Origin: Scedosporium boydii
Lineage: Eukaryota; Ascomycota; Sordariomycetes; Microascales; Microascaceae
DNA length: 64,000 nucleotides
NCBI GenBank assembly: GCA_002221725.1
Contig: NJFT01000070.1
Span: forward strand, 62,001-126,000
Reading direction: 5' to 3'
Shown piece after piece: positions 48,693 to 60,057 of this stretch. The translations under genes and the position numbers were made by a program. The notes beneath the pieces are model-generated. The model was not told the origin of the DNA. It did no database searches and was given only the letters and a program-made list of their open reading frames with translations. Each line of letters begins with the position of its first letter. The stretch's first letter is position 1.

Positions 48693-50323
48693 GGCACATT
48701 TTTTGCCTTTGCGTCGCCTGAGTCGCCCGCGCTGGATTCGTCACCCCTCACTTTTTGGGGTGGTGTCTCTGTACAGCAGCACTGAGTGGACAGTTTTTGA
48801 TGAGAAAGCACGATAGCTCTTCGCTGACGGAGGCGTGCTAAGTCCTGATTTCAAGCCCAAGGTGTTGTTATACACACGTGCACCTTAATATTGGCAGAGC
48901 CATCGAGATATGTCGATGTCACTGGTGTGTATGCGTAGGCTGTAAGTAGTACTCACGCGAGTCACACCAACAACTTAAACCACTGTGCCTTACGATAGAC
49001 CTTGCATGAAGACGTGCATGAGCTGAAATGCTTTTGCTGCTTGAGGGGATCACAGACAAGATCAGTTCTAAACTGGAATAATTTGGGCCTGACAAAAGAT
49101 TGTCAGTATGAAGTACTTCTTGCCCGGATGACTTAAGGAGAGGAAGGGATGCATCTCTGCCCTCGGCACACTCGGAACGCAGATGACGGATGACATCAAT
49201 GTGCCCAGTTGGCAATTGCTGTAAGATTATTTGTTACGCTGTGATAGTGATAGGCCCTGGGTGGAGTGACGAGATTCGCCAGGACAATGGATCAGGACAA
49301 AGTAAGGGTCAAGCTGTTGGCAACCCCGAGAGTGGTGGCACAAGTGTCCACGTGCAATGTACCAATGAAGTGTTTGTGGCGTCGGCAGCCTGCGACTTTG
49401 GACTTGGGTTGGGCTTGGGCAGATTCTCGGCGATATACCCGACTGCACCTGTGTCGCGCTCTTCCATCTCTTCCATGAACTTCGTCGCAATCAAGTACCC
49501 CACTCCACCCCTCCCATTTTGGTACTTGACCCCGCCAGCTCGACGCCCAGTCTGCCACGCAAAGACAAAGACAGAAGGCAGAGACAGTTGTCGCCAGCGC
49601 CCGCAGCCCAGCGACAGCAGAAACAGCAGGCACGCCAGACAGTGTCTTGAGCCTCAACTATCATGTCGTGCTCTGCTTCCCCCCTCCCCCCTCCCTCTCA
49701 GCCCAGCCAGCTGTCTCCTGCCTAAATGCCTAAACCGGCTTCCCCCAAAAGTCTTCCCACTCTTCCTGCAGGTTGCCAACTTTTCCTTCTCTCGGCTTCT
49801 TTTTAAACCTCCCAAAAAGACCATCCTTCCCATCTGACCCTCGGAGATCTCCAGCCTACCCTTCCAACTCCCAGTGTTCCCATACTACCACCTGACCCCT
49901 CCATCCTCTCTCTTACTCATAACTGCCAAGCCTCTTTTGATCTCGTCCGACACTTAATCAGACTACGCTAGATTAAGGCCAAACCACTTCCAGGACTAAA
50001 TTTCCCCCCCCTGCAAGTCGTTTCCTCTATCACCTGTTCATGCGAGAACGCGACCTAGGGAGACCTGTGGACCTCTATTGCTCCTTTTTCCACCTGCGCA
50101 TGCCGAGTGACTATTTTACTAGGGAATGTCGCTGTGACTGCTGCTTGAACATTACCTAGCCTAGCCTACCAAATCAAATCATTACCTCACACACATTCTA
50201 CTCACCCACATCACACACATTCCAAGCAAAGAACTTTTTTATTTGCATGCGGAAAACACACGGAAACAAACACGAACTAGCTTAACCTCAACCTTTTCAC
50301 TGCGGCTATATATCACCGAAACC
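48693..50323. other. 1.6 kb spacer and leader of the phosphatase inhibitor gene
   Basis: No supported gene. The last 500 bases (about 49840-50323) are rich in C and T with many CACAC/CTCAC words, the look of a fungal 5' UTR and promoter for the phosphatase inhibitor gene that follows. Confidence 0.5.
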
Positions 50324-51275
50324 ATGGCGTCGACGAGTCCTGTCCTGCACTCGCCTGTGCACTCACCACCTAAGCAACCCAAGGGTACGCTACCCCGCCT
50401 CCACAATCTCCCATGATAGTCTCTCCCTCAAGTGGGAAAAGGAGACCTCGTAGATGAGACGCTCTGCTAACTTTTTCTGGGGTTGCGTAGGCATCTTGAA
50501 GAACGCTTCTCACCATTCTCCTCCCATCTCCCCCGTCTCTCCAGACCACCGAACCCTGAGCGCTAAAGAGCTCACCATCGTCAACACTCAGTACAACGCC
50601 GGTCGCCGCCGCTCGTCCTCGGGCGCACAGCTCCGCCGCCTCTCGAGCCGCACTCCCTCTCACCACGGCGACGACGAGGAAGAGTCAGCGCAGCGCCTCA
50701 AGTGGGACGAGGCCAACCTCTACCTAACGGAGCAGGAGCGCACCTCCACCATGAAGATCACAGAGCCCAAGACCCCGTTTGCCCGAGGATACGACCCTCT
50801 CGAGGACCCCAGCGACGACGATGAGATCATGGGCGAGGGACTGGGCGAGCCAATCACTGGCGCAGCTTACGCTACGACTCGCCCGGCTCACCGCGAGCTC
50901 AGCCGCGAAGACAGCATTCCGAACCTGGACATCGGCGAGCCAGAAGAAGCGGTCCCGGCGCGCGAGTTTTCGCCGTCATCATCGGCGGACGGCGAGGCGC
51001 ACCACCACCGCACTGTGCATGTTGATGATTCCGGCAGCGGTCGAGATGATGATGAGATGGTGGGCATGTCGCCAGAGGAGAGGGAGAAGCACCGTCGTTT
51101 TGAGCAGCTTCGGAAGAAGCACTACGAGATGAGGAATGTCGTGCAGCTGCTTGGGCACCCGGAGGATGTGGAGGACGACGATGACGATGACGATGACGAT
51201 GACGCACCTCCGGCCATACCTCCGATGCCTCCGCTCCCAGCGAATTTCCGGACTTCCAATGGCCCTACGTCATAG
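50324..51275 (+). CDS. Protein phosphatase inhibitor 2 (GLC8-like regulator of PP1)
   Basis: Exons 50324-50384 and 50491-51275 encode 281 residues. Three conserved inhibitor-2 elements are visible: KGILKN split by the intron (near residue 20), the PP1-docking start of the family; LKWDEANLYLTEQERTSTMKITEPKTPFARGYDP (about residues 95-130), containing the PxTP site whose threonine is phosphorylated to switch the inhibitor; and RFEQLRKKHYEMRNVVQLL near the C-terminus, the helix that covers the PP1 active site. A run of ten Asp (from 51174) and a Pro-rich tail follow. In yeast Glc8 acts as an activator of PP1 (Glc7) and affects glycogen and chromosome segregation; that role is inferred. The start at 50324 has a strong context (ACCATGG). 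Confidence 0.93.
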
Positions 51276-52080
51276 TCCGTCCCGATATGCGAGCATTTAT
51301 TTATCACTGGTATCGCACATCTTTTGTGTGCGAGTGTGTGTATTTTTCGTTTTTCCCTCCCTTCTCATGTTTGGCTTCCCCGTTATTTCAATCGGTTGCC
51401 CCCCGAAGAAAGATGGAACCAAAGGTTGATGATGACACGAACTTGCCTACATGAATGAGCCCAAGCCTATATAAGGTTTTGGAGTTTTATGTTTTTTTTT
51501 TTTTTTTTTTCCTTGTGTCATCCTCGAGGACTTTGCCATTGGTAGGAGTGGCGGCGTTACACCGGTGGCTATCTGATTTTGGACGAGGTTCTCATTCCTC
51601 ACACATGTGGTTGTACAATTTTGATTATCGTCATCCCCATCGCTCTCATCATCATCACCATCATAGCTCGGCATATACTATTTGCATATCCCCCTGCCCT
51701 TGCCACCTCTTTATCGTGGTTTGCATGAGGATGCCTGGATTGGGGCAACGGTTGTATAGGAATCTTAGTTTAGAATATGCGACGACACCCTTTTCAAGTA
51801 TCCAAGATTGCTTGTGTGTAGCCCTTGATTACTGTGCTATGTACTGGTGCTTTTTTCGTAAATGAGACCCTATATACTGTGTCTAATACCCTTAACGCCG
51901 CAAGTCTTCGTGCAATTCTGTCGCTTTCCAAGTTTCTCTCGGAGCAGCATCCCTCCCTCCTATCCACTCATCAAGCCAAACAAAACTGGATTCGGTATCA
52001 CCAACAAAATAAGAACGCCGTAACATCTTCCAATATAACCGCGCTCTGGAACGCGCTTCGCCGCTCCCTTCTCTTAACCC
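51276..52080. other. Convergent 3' intergenic region with a poly-T tract
   Basis: Lies between the stop codons of the rightward phosphatase-inhibitor gene and the leftward LCL2-like gene. It contains a pure T run at 51492-51510 and a short CAT repeat at about 51643-51661. No gene recognised. Confidence 0.5.
51492..51510. repeat. Poly-T homopolymer (19 bases)
   Basis: Uninterrupted T run in the 3' flank of the phosphatase inhibitor gene; a simple sequence likely to vary in length between strains. Confidence 0.8.
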
Positions 52081-52685
52081 TTATATCAACCCTTTCCGTG
52101 CAAGCTCGACCTTCCTCGCCGCCTCGCCGGGTTTGAATCCGCCCCTAGACACGCAAATCTTGGACCCTTCGCCTAGCTCGAATTTCTCCTGGTGATTCGA
52201 CCAGGGGCAGGGACAATGGTGTGGAAAGTGAACGCATGCTAGAAAAAGTGAGCTTTATTAGTCTTTTTCCTTGTTTCTCTTCTTCTTTCATTCTTCTGGT
52301 TCCAGAAAGAAATGTGTCGCGGGTCTCGAAACGGTTCTTTACCTAAAGTGTCAGGACAGAGATACTTGTCACAGTAAGCTGGTCCAAAATTAGCATCCAA
52401 GTCCACAAGCGCAAGAACGCGACAAAAGCTCCCCCCAGCTTTGTCTATGACGTAACCAGTATTTCGGAACAAGTAGGAAAGAAAAAATATGGGAAGGGGG
52501 GAAAAGAACGCACATGACTTGTAGTTGTGTTGGTATACGGAGGAATCGCTGGGGACGTTTTGTTGGCGCTGTTGTTGGTGGTGGTGACCGTGACCGTCAT
52601 GCCCGCCGAACATGTGGTCGAAGAAGCCGAATTGGGCGGATGCTGCGCCTGTGAGGGCGAGGAGGGTGGGGAGGACGGAGCGCAT
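52081..52685 (-). CDS. LCL2: Long chronological lifespan protein 2-like secreted protein
   Basis: Three exons, 52514-52685, 52343-52378 and 52081-52238, with phase-1 introns, encode 121 residues. The middle exon is only 36 nt. The N-terminus is a signal peptide ([17 protein letters not shown], likely cut before QFGFF). The mature start [21 protein letters not shown] is the His/Gly/Gln-rich signature of fungal Lcl2, followed by [12 protein letters not shown], the Cys pattern [24 protein letters not shown] and the closing [18 protein letters not shown]...[12 protein letters not shown]. Yeast Lcl2 is an ER/secretory-pathway protein with phenotypes in lifespan and ERAD; a biochemical role is not established. 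It is transcribed divergently from the bL27m gene. Confidence 0.9.
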
Positions 52686-53123
52686 TGTGTTTTCGGTGTG
52701 TATTTCGGAGAGGATGAAGGTCTGCGGTTGTTATCGAGAGGGAGAGTGAACCTGGGAAATCGAGTTTTCGTTTTTAAGCCATGGATTCGGAATGGACTCG
52801 AGGAATGAAGTCGAGGTGTCTGGACAACTAACAATTGGAACAGTCTCATTGTCCGCAGCCAAAGTTGCATCGCTGGCAATTCCATTGTCCTTATCGATAA
52901 AGCCTATATTAACGATGACTCAGCATATATGAGCTGAGAAGAAGAGGAGGAAATATCTTTGTATTTTGCCGAGAATTCTCCAAGCCAGCCAAGGTTGCAG
53001 CAAAAATTCCGAGAAAGCCTCAAATTTGACCTTCAATCGAAAGACCACATTCCGAAGGGGGCCGCCAAAAACCAGATCCGGAGTGGCCACAACCGCGAAC
53101 GACGGACAGGAAAACCGAAGACC
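52686..53123. promoter_or_regulatory. Shared divergent promoter region of the LCL2-like and bL27m genes
   Basis: The start codons of the two divergent genes are 438 bases apart, so both promoters and both 5' UTRs must fit here. No TATA box was assigned with confidence. Confidence 0.6.
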
Positions 53124-54111
53124 ATGTCACTCGCTCAATTGCAGCGGCCCCTCCGGGTCGCTGCTTCGGGATTGACCGCGAGGCTGCTGTTGACGACGAG
53201 CTGGGTATCGCGTGGACCAGCGCTGGGAAACATGCTGGTGGAGGGTAGGAGAGGTGCCAAGGTTAAGTCGCAGGGACATTATAACCTCAAGCCTAAGAGG
53301 ACGATTCCGAAGAAGCTTGGTGCGAAGAGGACGGGAGGTATGTCATCTCTTTTCATCTCAATTGGGGTCGTGGAAGAAACCCGATTCTCAAGACTCCTCA
53401 AATCGCATGACTCTCTTTTTCTCTCTTGTGAAGGTCTGCATAGCTAACACCCAATCTTACTCAGACCAATACGTTATCCCCGGAAACATCATCTACAGAC
53501 AACACGGCACGCACTGGTGGCCCGGCGAAAACTGCATCATGGGCCGCGACTTCACCATCCACGCCATGGCCTCCGGCTACGTCAAATACTACCGCGACCC
53601 AGCCCTCCACCCCGACCGCAAATACATCGGCGTAGTCTTCCGCAAGGAAGACACTCTCCCTTACCCGCAACACGCCGAGCGCAAGCGCCGCCTCGGCATG
53701 GTCGCGACGCCAATGCGAGGCGCCGCGCGCGAGCCCGAACTCAGCGACTCAGGCATCCCCAACGTGGTGAAGAAGGTCAACCCGGACAGGCCGCACGCCG
53801 AGCCGCAGGTTCTCCACCTCCGGAAGGATTACACGTACCGCGAGGATAACTGGCGGATTGGACGTCTTGTGAAGACGACGGGCTTGCAGATTAAGGGGTA
53901 TAAGAGCAGGAGGGCGTATTTGCGGCATAGGAGGTGGGCGAGGGAGAGGAGCCTTGCGGGGATGAGGAAGGTGAGGGAGAAGTTGGCGGCGGATGATACG
54001 AATGAGGAGTGGGTGGAGGCGGCGAGGGAGAAGGCTGCGGAGTTGAGGATGAGTAAGAAGAAGAAGGGTCATGCCAAGAGTAAGAAGGGCAAGAATCCTA
54101 AGAAGAGGTAA
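53124..54111 (+). CDS. Mitochondrial large ribosomal subunit protein bL27m
   Basis: Exons 53124-53337 and 53465-54111, joined in phase 1 across GTATGT...CTCAG, encode 286 residues. An N-terminal presequence (LQRPLRVAASGLTARLLLTTSWVSRG) is followed by the bL27 core: KPKRTIPKKLGAKRTGDQYVIPGNIIYRQHGTHWWPGENCIMGRDFTIHAMASGYVKYYRD, in which the GNIIYRQHGTHWWPG and MGRDFTI segments match the family. A fungal-specific extension of about 170 residues (yeast Mrp7 type) ends in a Lys-rich tail. The protein acts at the peptidyl-transferase region of the mitoribosome. With mL57 it is the second mitoribosomal protein in the window; the two are not adjacent, and no co-regulation can be claimed. Confidence 0.93.
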
Positions 54112-55070
54112 TAGGTGTCAGGATTGAGCTGTTGGTGGTTGAGTTGGGTGTTGCGTGCTGGGGAAATGTATGATAGCTCTGAGTGTACAATGGCCTGTTG
54201 TTCTTTTATGGGTTCATAGACTCTGATGTCATTATTATTTTTTGGATAAACCAATGTAAATTCAACTGAAAAGAGAGAGCTTGATGTGTCTGTACAGTTT
54301 GTGACAAGATGCTGAAAAAGCACACCGATTTTCCAGCAATGTCTATCTTTTGTTTTAGCCACTCTTGATCTGAAGGAGCAGCTGATACCTAGGTACTGGC
54401 TGCGCCACATCGGCTGCACACCTTGGTAGAATTGAAGAGATCAATTGACTGATGCGTTGGTTCTCCTTTTCTTATATATGCGAGAAGGAAAATAATGTAT
54501 TAAAATAGGAATAGAGACTATCGAAGCTGGGCCTGGTATAATAATCTTCTCTGCAGATCCTGAAATGAGGAGCAGATCCATTTAAAAGTTATAGTCTTTA
54601 ACTTTCTTTAAAAAGACTTTAATTTAATTAATTTAAATTTTTTATTTTTAAAGATTTTATTTCTTTCTAATATCTTTTTTTTTAATGTTTTTCAAAGAGA
54701 TATATCTTAATGTAACGATATACCTAGAAGTGGCTGGATTCCGCCGCGATTAAGAGGGTTCTTAAATGAATGTAAGGGGCAGTTCCAGCTATGTGGAGCT
54801 GGAACTGACGGATCTTTTGGTCTATTGGGCTAATTGTCACCCCTTGCAATTATCTTACACTTAACTTTTTATATTTCATTAACTTCGGCTCCTTTTATGT
54901 ATCTAAACCCTTTAAGCCCTTCGCTATGCTATTATTTAGCTTTCTAATAAAAGGTTAGCGCTCTATTACCCCGTCACCCCCTCAACCCCGGCCCTGGCTT
55001 AGCGCCCTACAAACGCGTCAAGCTTAAAAGAAGCGCGATTCAGCTCTCCGCCATCGAAAGGGGGATAGTC
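54112..55070. other. Spacer with an AT-rich island, left edge of an accessory-looking region
   Basis: The bL27m 3' flank is followed at about 54580-54720 by a block made almost wholly of A and T words (TTTAATTAATTTAAATTT-like), then GC-normal sequence leading to the zinc-finger gene. The block looks like a repeat decayed by C-to-T mutation, but no element ends or target-site duplication are visible. No gene supported. Confidence 0.5.
54580..54720. repeat. AT-rich island (possible decayed repeat)
   Basis: About 140 bases of nearly pure A/T in a region otherwise near balanced composition. A second island of similar character lies at 58600-58735 on the other side of the zinc-finger gene. Identity of any parent element cannot be recognised. 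Confidence 0.5.
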
Positions 55071-57789
55071 ATGGGAAGCGATTCAGACGACGACGAGTTT
55101 CCAGAATTTCGGGTTCAAAGCGACTTATTTCCCAGCCGCTCCCAGTCCCTGGACGGTAGCCCCGCGAAGCAGAAGCAGGCAGCAACTATGGCTGCCAAGC
55201 CTCAGCTAGCGAATCGCCAGGAGATTCAAGGGCTTCAGGCACAGTGGCAGAAGGCTAATACCTTGGCCAATGGCAGTTCGGGGAACTCGCTATTCGCGTC
55301 GTCGTCGCTTCAGACGGGGACTAAACGACAGCGTTCGAATGAAGGCGGGGGCCGGGAGGGTTCGAGGAGTAGCTCCAAGCGAAGACAGGTCGCAGACGAG
55401 AATTGGGGTGGATCGTCGGATGGGCTTGACTTCTTAGCCCTATATTCGTCCACCGGGGTTCCATTTCCTTCCAGCGCGCCGTCAAGCGTGTCGAGGCCTT
55501 CTGCGAGCAGTGGAGCTGGACCGAAAGGCTTGGTGCTGATGGAATCAGCTGTGTCGTCGTCGTCGGTTACGTCTACACCAACTGCCAGACGACCAGTCGT
55601 AGCGCCTACCGCGCCGGTGATTAGGACTCCTCGAACGGCTGGCAACACGCCATCAAAGGCGAATTCAACCCCTACAGCTCGGCCTAAGCCCTTTAACAGC
55701 GGATTAGACCTGGCGGCCCCTATTATTTCCTGTTCGAGCGGGTCGGAAGATGAGGTACCCACCGTGCCAGCGGCCTTGCGAGAGAAAGCGACAACGCAAT
55801 CCCGGGGAACACCCGGAACTACGGTGGCCCAGCGTTCAGCTAAAAGCACTAGTGGTAAACCCGCTACGCCGTCCTACGTGGTGCCCGCAGTCATTACCCC
55901 CGTGCCTATCCCGATCTTCGGCGCTGCGCCGTCGCGAAGTCCCGCTGTGGCGAGCACCGCTACGAGGACCCCCGAGACGAAACCCCAACCTGTCGGCCTC
56001 CTTACTACGAAGTCTAAGAAGTTGTACTCGCTATGGGTCGGTAAGTTAAACTACAGATCTCAGGATCTCGGGGTCGTTTTCTTGAATTTTCTTTTTTTAA
56101 TTAATTTCTTTATTTATTCGTACATTTCGGCTAACGCAACCTCTGGTTAGACGAGCAAGGACGTGCCCTCTCTGCGAACGGCGCTCTCATCCCGGACCAT
56201 TACGAAAAGCATCCGGATCCCAAAACTCCATGGTCCTGTCCCATCATCGGCTGTCCGAGGCGGTTTGTTGATTTGAGAGCTCTCGGAGGCCACTTTTCGG
56301 TAAGCGGTGGATTTTATTTTTCCCTCAAGCCAAGCACTCAAAAACCCTTCCGTATGAATTATCTAATTGGAGTTAGGCTGGTCACCGAGGACTACAACTC
56401 AATGACAACTGTGACGGCACCTTCTCCATGCTCGACAAAGTGGGACAGAGCGCGCCCATTGTTGTCTCGCAGGTTCCCCGCGATCCTAATGGGACTCCCG
56501 TGGGCGTCCGCGCGCCGGCGGCGACGACCAAGGCTGCCGGTTCAGCACCGAGGTCTCGGAAGAGTACGCCCACAACCACCAGGACAAACTCGACAGCGTC
56601 GCGGGCAGCATCCACCGAGCAGAGGACGGGCCAAGGATCAGCATCAGCCCCAGCACCGGAAAAGACCTATTCGAGCATTCCCGATTATCTTAAATTGGTC
56701 CTACCTAAGGGCTACAACATGCGCATCTTCACAGACCACAAGGAATGGAACGAATTCAAGGTCCTTCGGCTAAGACGTTCCTGGTCAGCAGAGACGCTAG
56801 GCTTTTGCTTAAAGCTGGCGATGGCTAACAACAACCCCGCCCTGGGGCTCCTCCTTTACCTAACGGGTACTGAGGTGAAACGCTCGTGCGAGGTGTGCGC
56901 TTCTCGCAAGCAAACGTGCGTCGTGACTGACGATTCTTTCCCCCAGAGTATTATTGACTTCTTTGGGGATTGCTGCGCCCTATGCCACTACCGAGCGAAG
57001 AAGTGGCATTGGCGGCATGAGTGTACCCTTGGCGACGTGCAGAAGAATCGGTCCGAGGATGGTGATAGCACAGACAGTGATGACAACTCACCAGACGCCG
57101 TGGGCCCCGGGAGCGAGGCGACATCAGAACGGAGCGGCACGCTTGGCGAGACGCAGCAGCCTGTCCGGCGTATGGTGACTTTACGATCCGGTAGGATTGC
57201 TGGGCTTGGGGCCGGCCTTCAAAGACCCTCAAGTTCTACTCCTCCTACAAATACTACACCCGATCCTGCTTCTACCGAGCTATCACAGGGTGGGAATGGC
57301 CAGCCCGTGGTGTCGGCGGATTCTCTCGCGATGGAGGATTGGGAGGTCGCGCCAGGCCGGATTAGCACCGCGGGTCCAGACGGCGAAAGTAAGTCGTTTG
57401 CAAACAAATATCCATTTCGCCCCGGTACCTTGCTCGCCGTTTGCTAATTTTTGTTTTATTACTTTTCTTTTTTGAATCTAGACGTGGTATTTTCAAACGC
57501 GTACCTAACACGCAATAAAACGGTCCCAATCGCAGACGGGATTGGTTTCAATGTCATATTTATCAAACCGGGCTCACCCTACAATTGGCAGCCAGAGGCA
57601 GATAGTATAAGAATCTGCGTTGTTTCGGCGGGAAAGCTGGTGGTGAAGCTAGGTGATGGTGACGGGGTGATAGACGTCAACGTTGGTCCGCATGGCATGT
57701 TCAAGATCCTACCGGGGGTGGGGTGCGTGGTTAAGAACCGACTCTATATCGATGCTGTAGTACATGTTACGACGATTGATATGGGTTAA
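55071..57789 (+). CDS. Large protein with C2H2 finger, DUF3716-like Cys-rich domain and C-terminal cupin-like domain
   Basis: Exons 55071-56040, 56151-56299, 56377-57388 and 57482-57789 join in phase to 812 residues. The first 315 residues are acidic at the start (GSDSDDDEFPEF), then Ser/Thr/Pro/Ala-rich and disordered. Next comes a C2H2-type finger, WSCPIIGCPRRFVDLRALGGHFSAGH (Cys-x4-Cys, His-x4-His). After a second low-complexity stretch there is a Cys-rich block with VCASRKQTC and CCALCHYRAKKWHWRHEC, resembling the fungal domain catalogued as DUF3716. The C-terminus (NVVFSNAYLTRNKTVPIADGIG to VVHVTTIDMG) has the strand-turn rhythm of a cupin: GKLVVKLGD, MFKILPGVGCVVKN. It recalls the Mif2/CENP-C-type cupin; that match is inferred. 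A nuclear, DNA- or chromatin-binding role is plausible but unproven. AT-rich islands flank the gene on both sides. Confidence 0.8.
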
Positions 57790-59112
57790 ACGATGGTGCT
57801 TCTGGGAGTCGATGTTAGACTCACTTTGGTTCCGGCGGTCGTGGGGTTGGTGAGTAGGAAGGTGTGGTGAAGATGTTGGAGTTGACCCCCCTCTTTTTCA
57901 GTCTGGGAATAGTTTTATTAGGGCAGGAGAGTGGAGGGCATGCTCGCGAAGCACTAGCCATCAACGTGATACCCGATAGTCCTTGTATGTTATGGATAGC
58001 AAATAGGCTGGTTAGATGTAGGATACTATGGGGATTGTTCGGAGTTCTGAAAATAATACCCTTGATTTGAGTAGCCTGGCTGAGAACCTTCCCCCACTGC
58101 TTGCATAGACTTTCACTGATTTTACCACGCAACCTTTATTGCCTAGATAGTTCCTGACTTGGGGGTCAGACTAAGGCTTGACAGGACATCCTGGCGCGCT
58201 GAGCTCAGTACTGGCGGGAGCTACTGGGCTCATCACCTCAGTATAGCGTAATACATATTAACGTAAAACCACTCCTGGAATTCATATAGTATTCTAGACC
58301 TTACATCTCTACCTGCTCCAATTTGTACATCAATCGGTGTCTTCGGTAGGCCGTACCCAGTGTCACGGCAACTGCTACGGCGCCAATATTGTGGCTCTTT
58401 AGTGTTTTACTTCAGTGGTCGCCCAGGAATTAGGGTGCTGTAATATCCTCTAATGCTGTGCACTGCTGTGTGCACTGCCTGAAACGTCGCCCCCGCGCCC
58501 CTGTCTTTGCCCCACCATCAGCATTGCCTTCAGCGTCGAGACAAGGGCAAGGCGGCCTTGCGTCCTCGTGGTTCTGTTTCTGCTACAGTTCGAGAAAACC
58601 AGAAGTATTAAACTTTATCTTAAAATATTTACTATATATATCCTAAATAATACTATTTATTTTAAATATAAATCATTTTTTTTTTTTTCACAAATATTTA
58701 AAGAGAAATGTTATGTTATCTATATTAAATACAGTAATCGACTCGCACGGCTCGCATTTAGTCCAATCTTGATGTTTTTTTCCCCTTTGTCTAACTCTTA
58801 ACGGCTTGGAAGTCGGAGGCGCACCTGAGGGCGCTTGCCTGTCAACAAAACCTCGCAACCAGCTGCATCTTGGCCACTGCGCATCCGCAAGGATCTCTCC
58901 ATGCAAGCTATCGTGGCCCTCGCCAGGGAAAATGCTAGATCTAGCATAGAACCGCTCAAGAGTACCATAGAGAAGAGGAGAAGACTCGTTATCCATGAGG
59001 TCGTCTGTCTCTCCTATCACTTACTAGTTAGGAAGGAAGTAGCTAACACGGCGGCGACGATAATCTACTAGAAATCAAACATAATTTGCTTCCAGTTCGA
59101 TTGCATCGCACA
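57790..59112. other. 1.3 kb spacer with the second AT-rich island
   Basis: Contains the 3' flank of the zinc-finger gene, an AT-rich block at about 58600-58735 (including a T run at 58676-58689), and the promoter of the frameshifted gene that follows. The part at 58800-59070 has an open frame of 79 codons without recognisable content. No intact gene. Confidence 0.5.
58600..58735. repeat. AT-rich island (possible decayed repeat)
   Basis: A block of almost only A and T, with ATATATAT-like words and a 14-base T run, to the right of the zinc-finger gene. It could be RIP-degraded repeat sequence; no parent element is recognisable. Confidence 0.5.
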
Positions 59113-59912
59113 ATGCCTCCACCCTCTTTCGTCAGGAAGACTACGCTTACTAAGGATGATATCGATCACGGTAAATTCAAATAACCGGTGTGGCCCGAGC
59201 TAGTTCCCTGTTCGAAAACCACTATAGCTGATCTACTTTTGGGCCTAGCCTTGGGCGCGCTTGACGCCGAAGTGGGCAAGTCAGAGCTCCTCATGAGCCT
59301 CGCCCCCGTCCGCTTGAGTGTGCCGGAGGCTGCGTGGCAGTCAAATACTTCCAACTCCGCAGCGCCACCAAGGACGTCGATTGCCTGCTCGACCCCAACA
59401 TCGACGCGGTCGAAGACTACCGCAACGACTTTCTCGACGCCGTTCGCAAGGTGGCTGATAGATGCGGTCTGATGGGGGACTGGATGAATGACGAGGTGAA
59501 GCTCTTCATTAGCCGACTGAAGCGGTTGGATCTGTTCTTGCGGTCGGTTGAGCAGAATATCGGCATATATGAGGGCACGAACATCGTCGTGTACGTTGCT
59601 AACTTGGAATGGATGCTGGAGCGTAAGCTACGTCGTGTCGAAGGCGCTGGTAGAAATGCTCGCGAGCAGGACCTTTCTGATGCCGTGGCCATTGTCCGGG
59701 CATTGAAAAATGGCGGCCCGCCTCTCGGTGTGGACTACTTGAGTCGCCTCAATTACAATGGCTTTGAACCTATATTGACTAAGGGGATCGAAATTGCCAA
59801 GAAGGAGTATGAGAGGGTCCATGGTGAAGTTGGCATCGCTGAGATGGTCTGGGATGAGGACGCCGGGAAGAACCGATACCTCGGCCTTGATGAGGAGTGG
59901 CACTGGGCCTAG
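59113..59912 (+). pseudogene. Nucleotidyltransferase-like protein gene with a frameshift
   Basis: A coherent protein can be followed only by changing frame. Exon 1 (59113-59170, MPPPSFVRKTTLTKDDIDH) joins in phase 1 across a 57-nt intron to 59228 onward: DLLLGLALGALDAEVGKSELLMSLAPVRLSV. At about 59320-59327 the frame moves by two bases, after which GGCVAVKYFQLRSATKDVDCLLDPN continues to the stop at 59910-59912. The V...GG...R.xTKDVD pattern resembles the start of a nucleotidyltransferase fold (GG loop, then Asp-x-Asp). The later part has WMNDEVKLFI and YVANLEWMLERKLRR with a helical C-terminus, as in minimal nucleotidyltransferase-type proteins. The downstream frame has no ATG at its beginning (first usable one in LMGDWMNDE), which supports a lost start rather than a separate gene. 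Assignment to the fold is inference. Confidence 0.55.
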
Positions 59913-60057
59913 GCCAGAGCGCGGATGCGATGGTTAGCAGGACTACACTGTATTGTACGGAAAGTCCCTATTCGTGTTTGCGCAACTGAGTTGCAGCCGC
60001 TTCGACGCTGGCAACTCCCAATTAAATCTGTCGCGCAGCATCCGTAGGGATCCTTCG

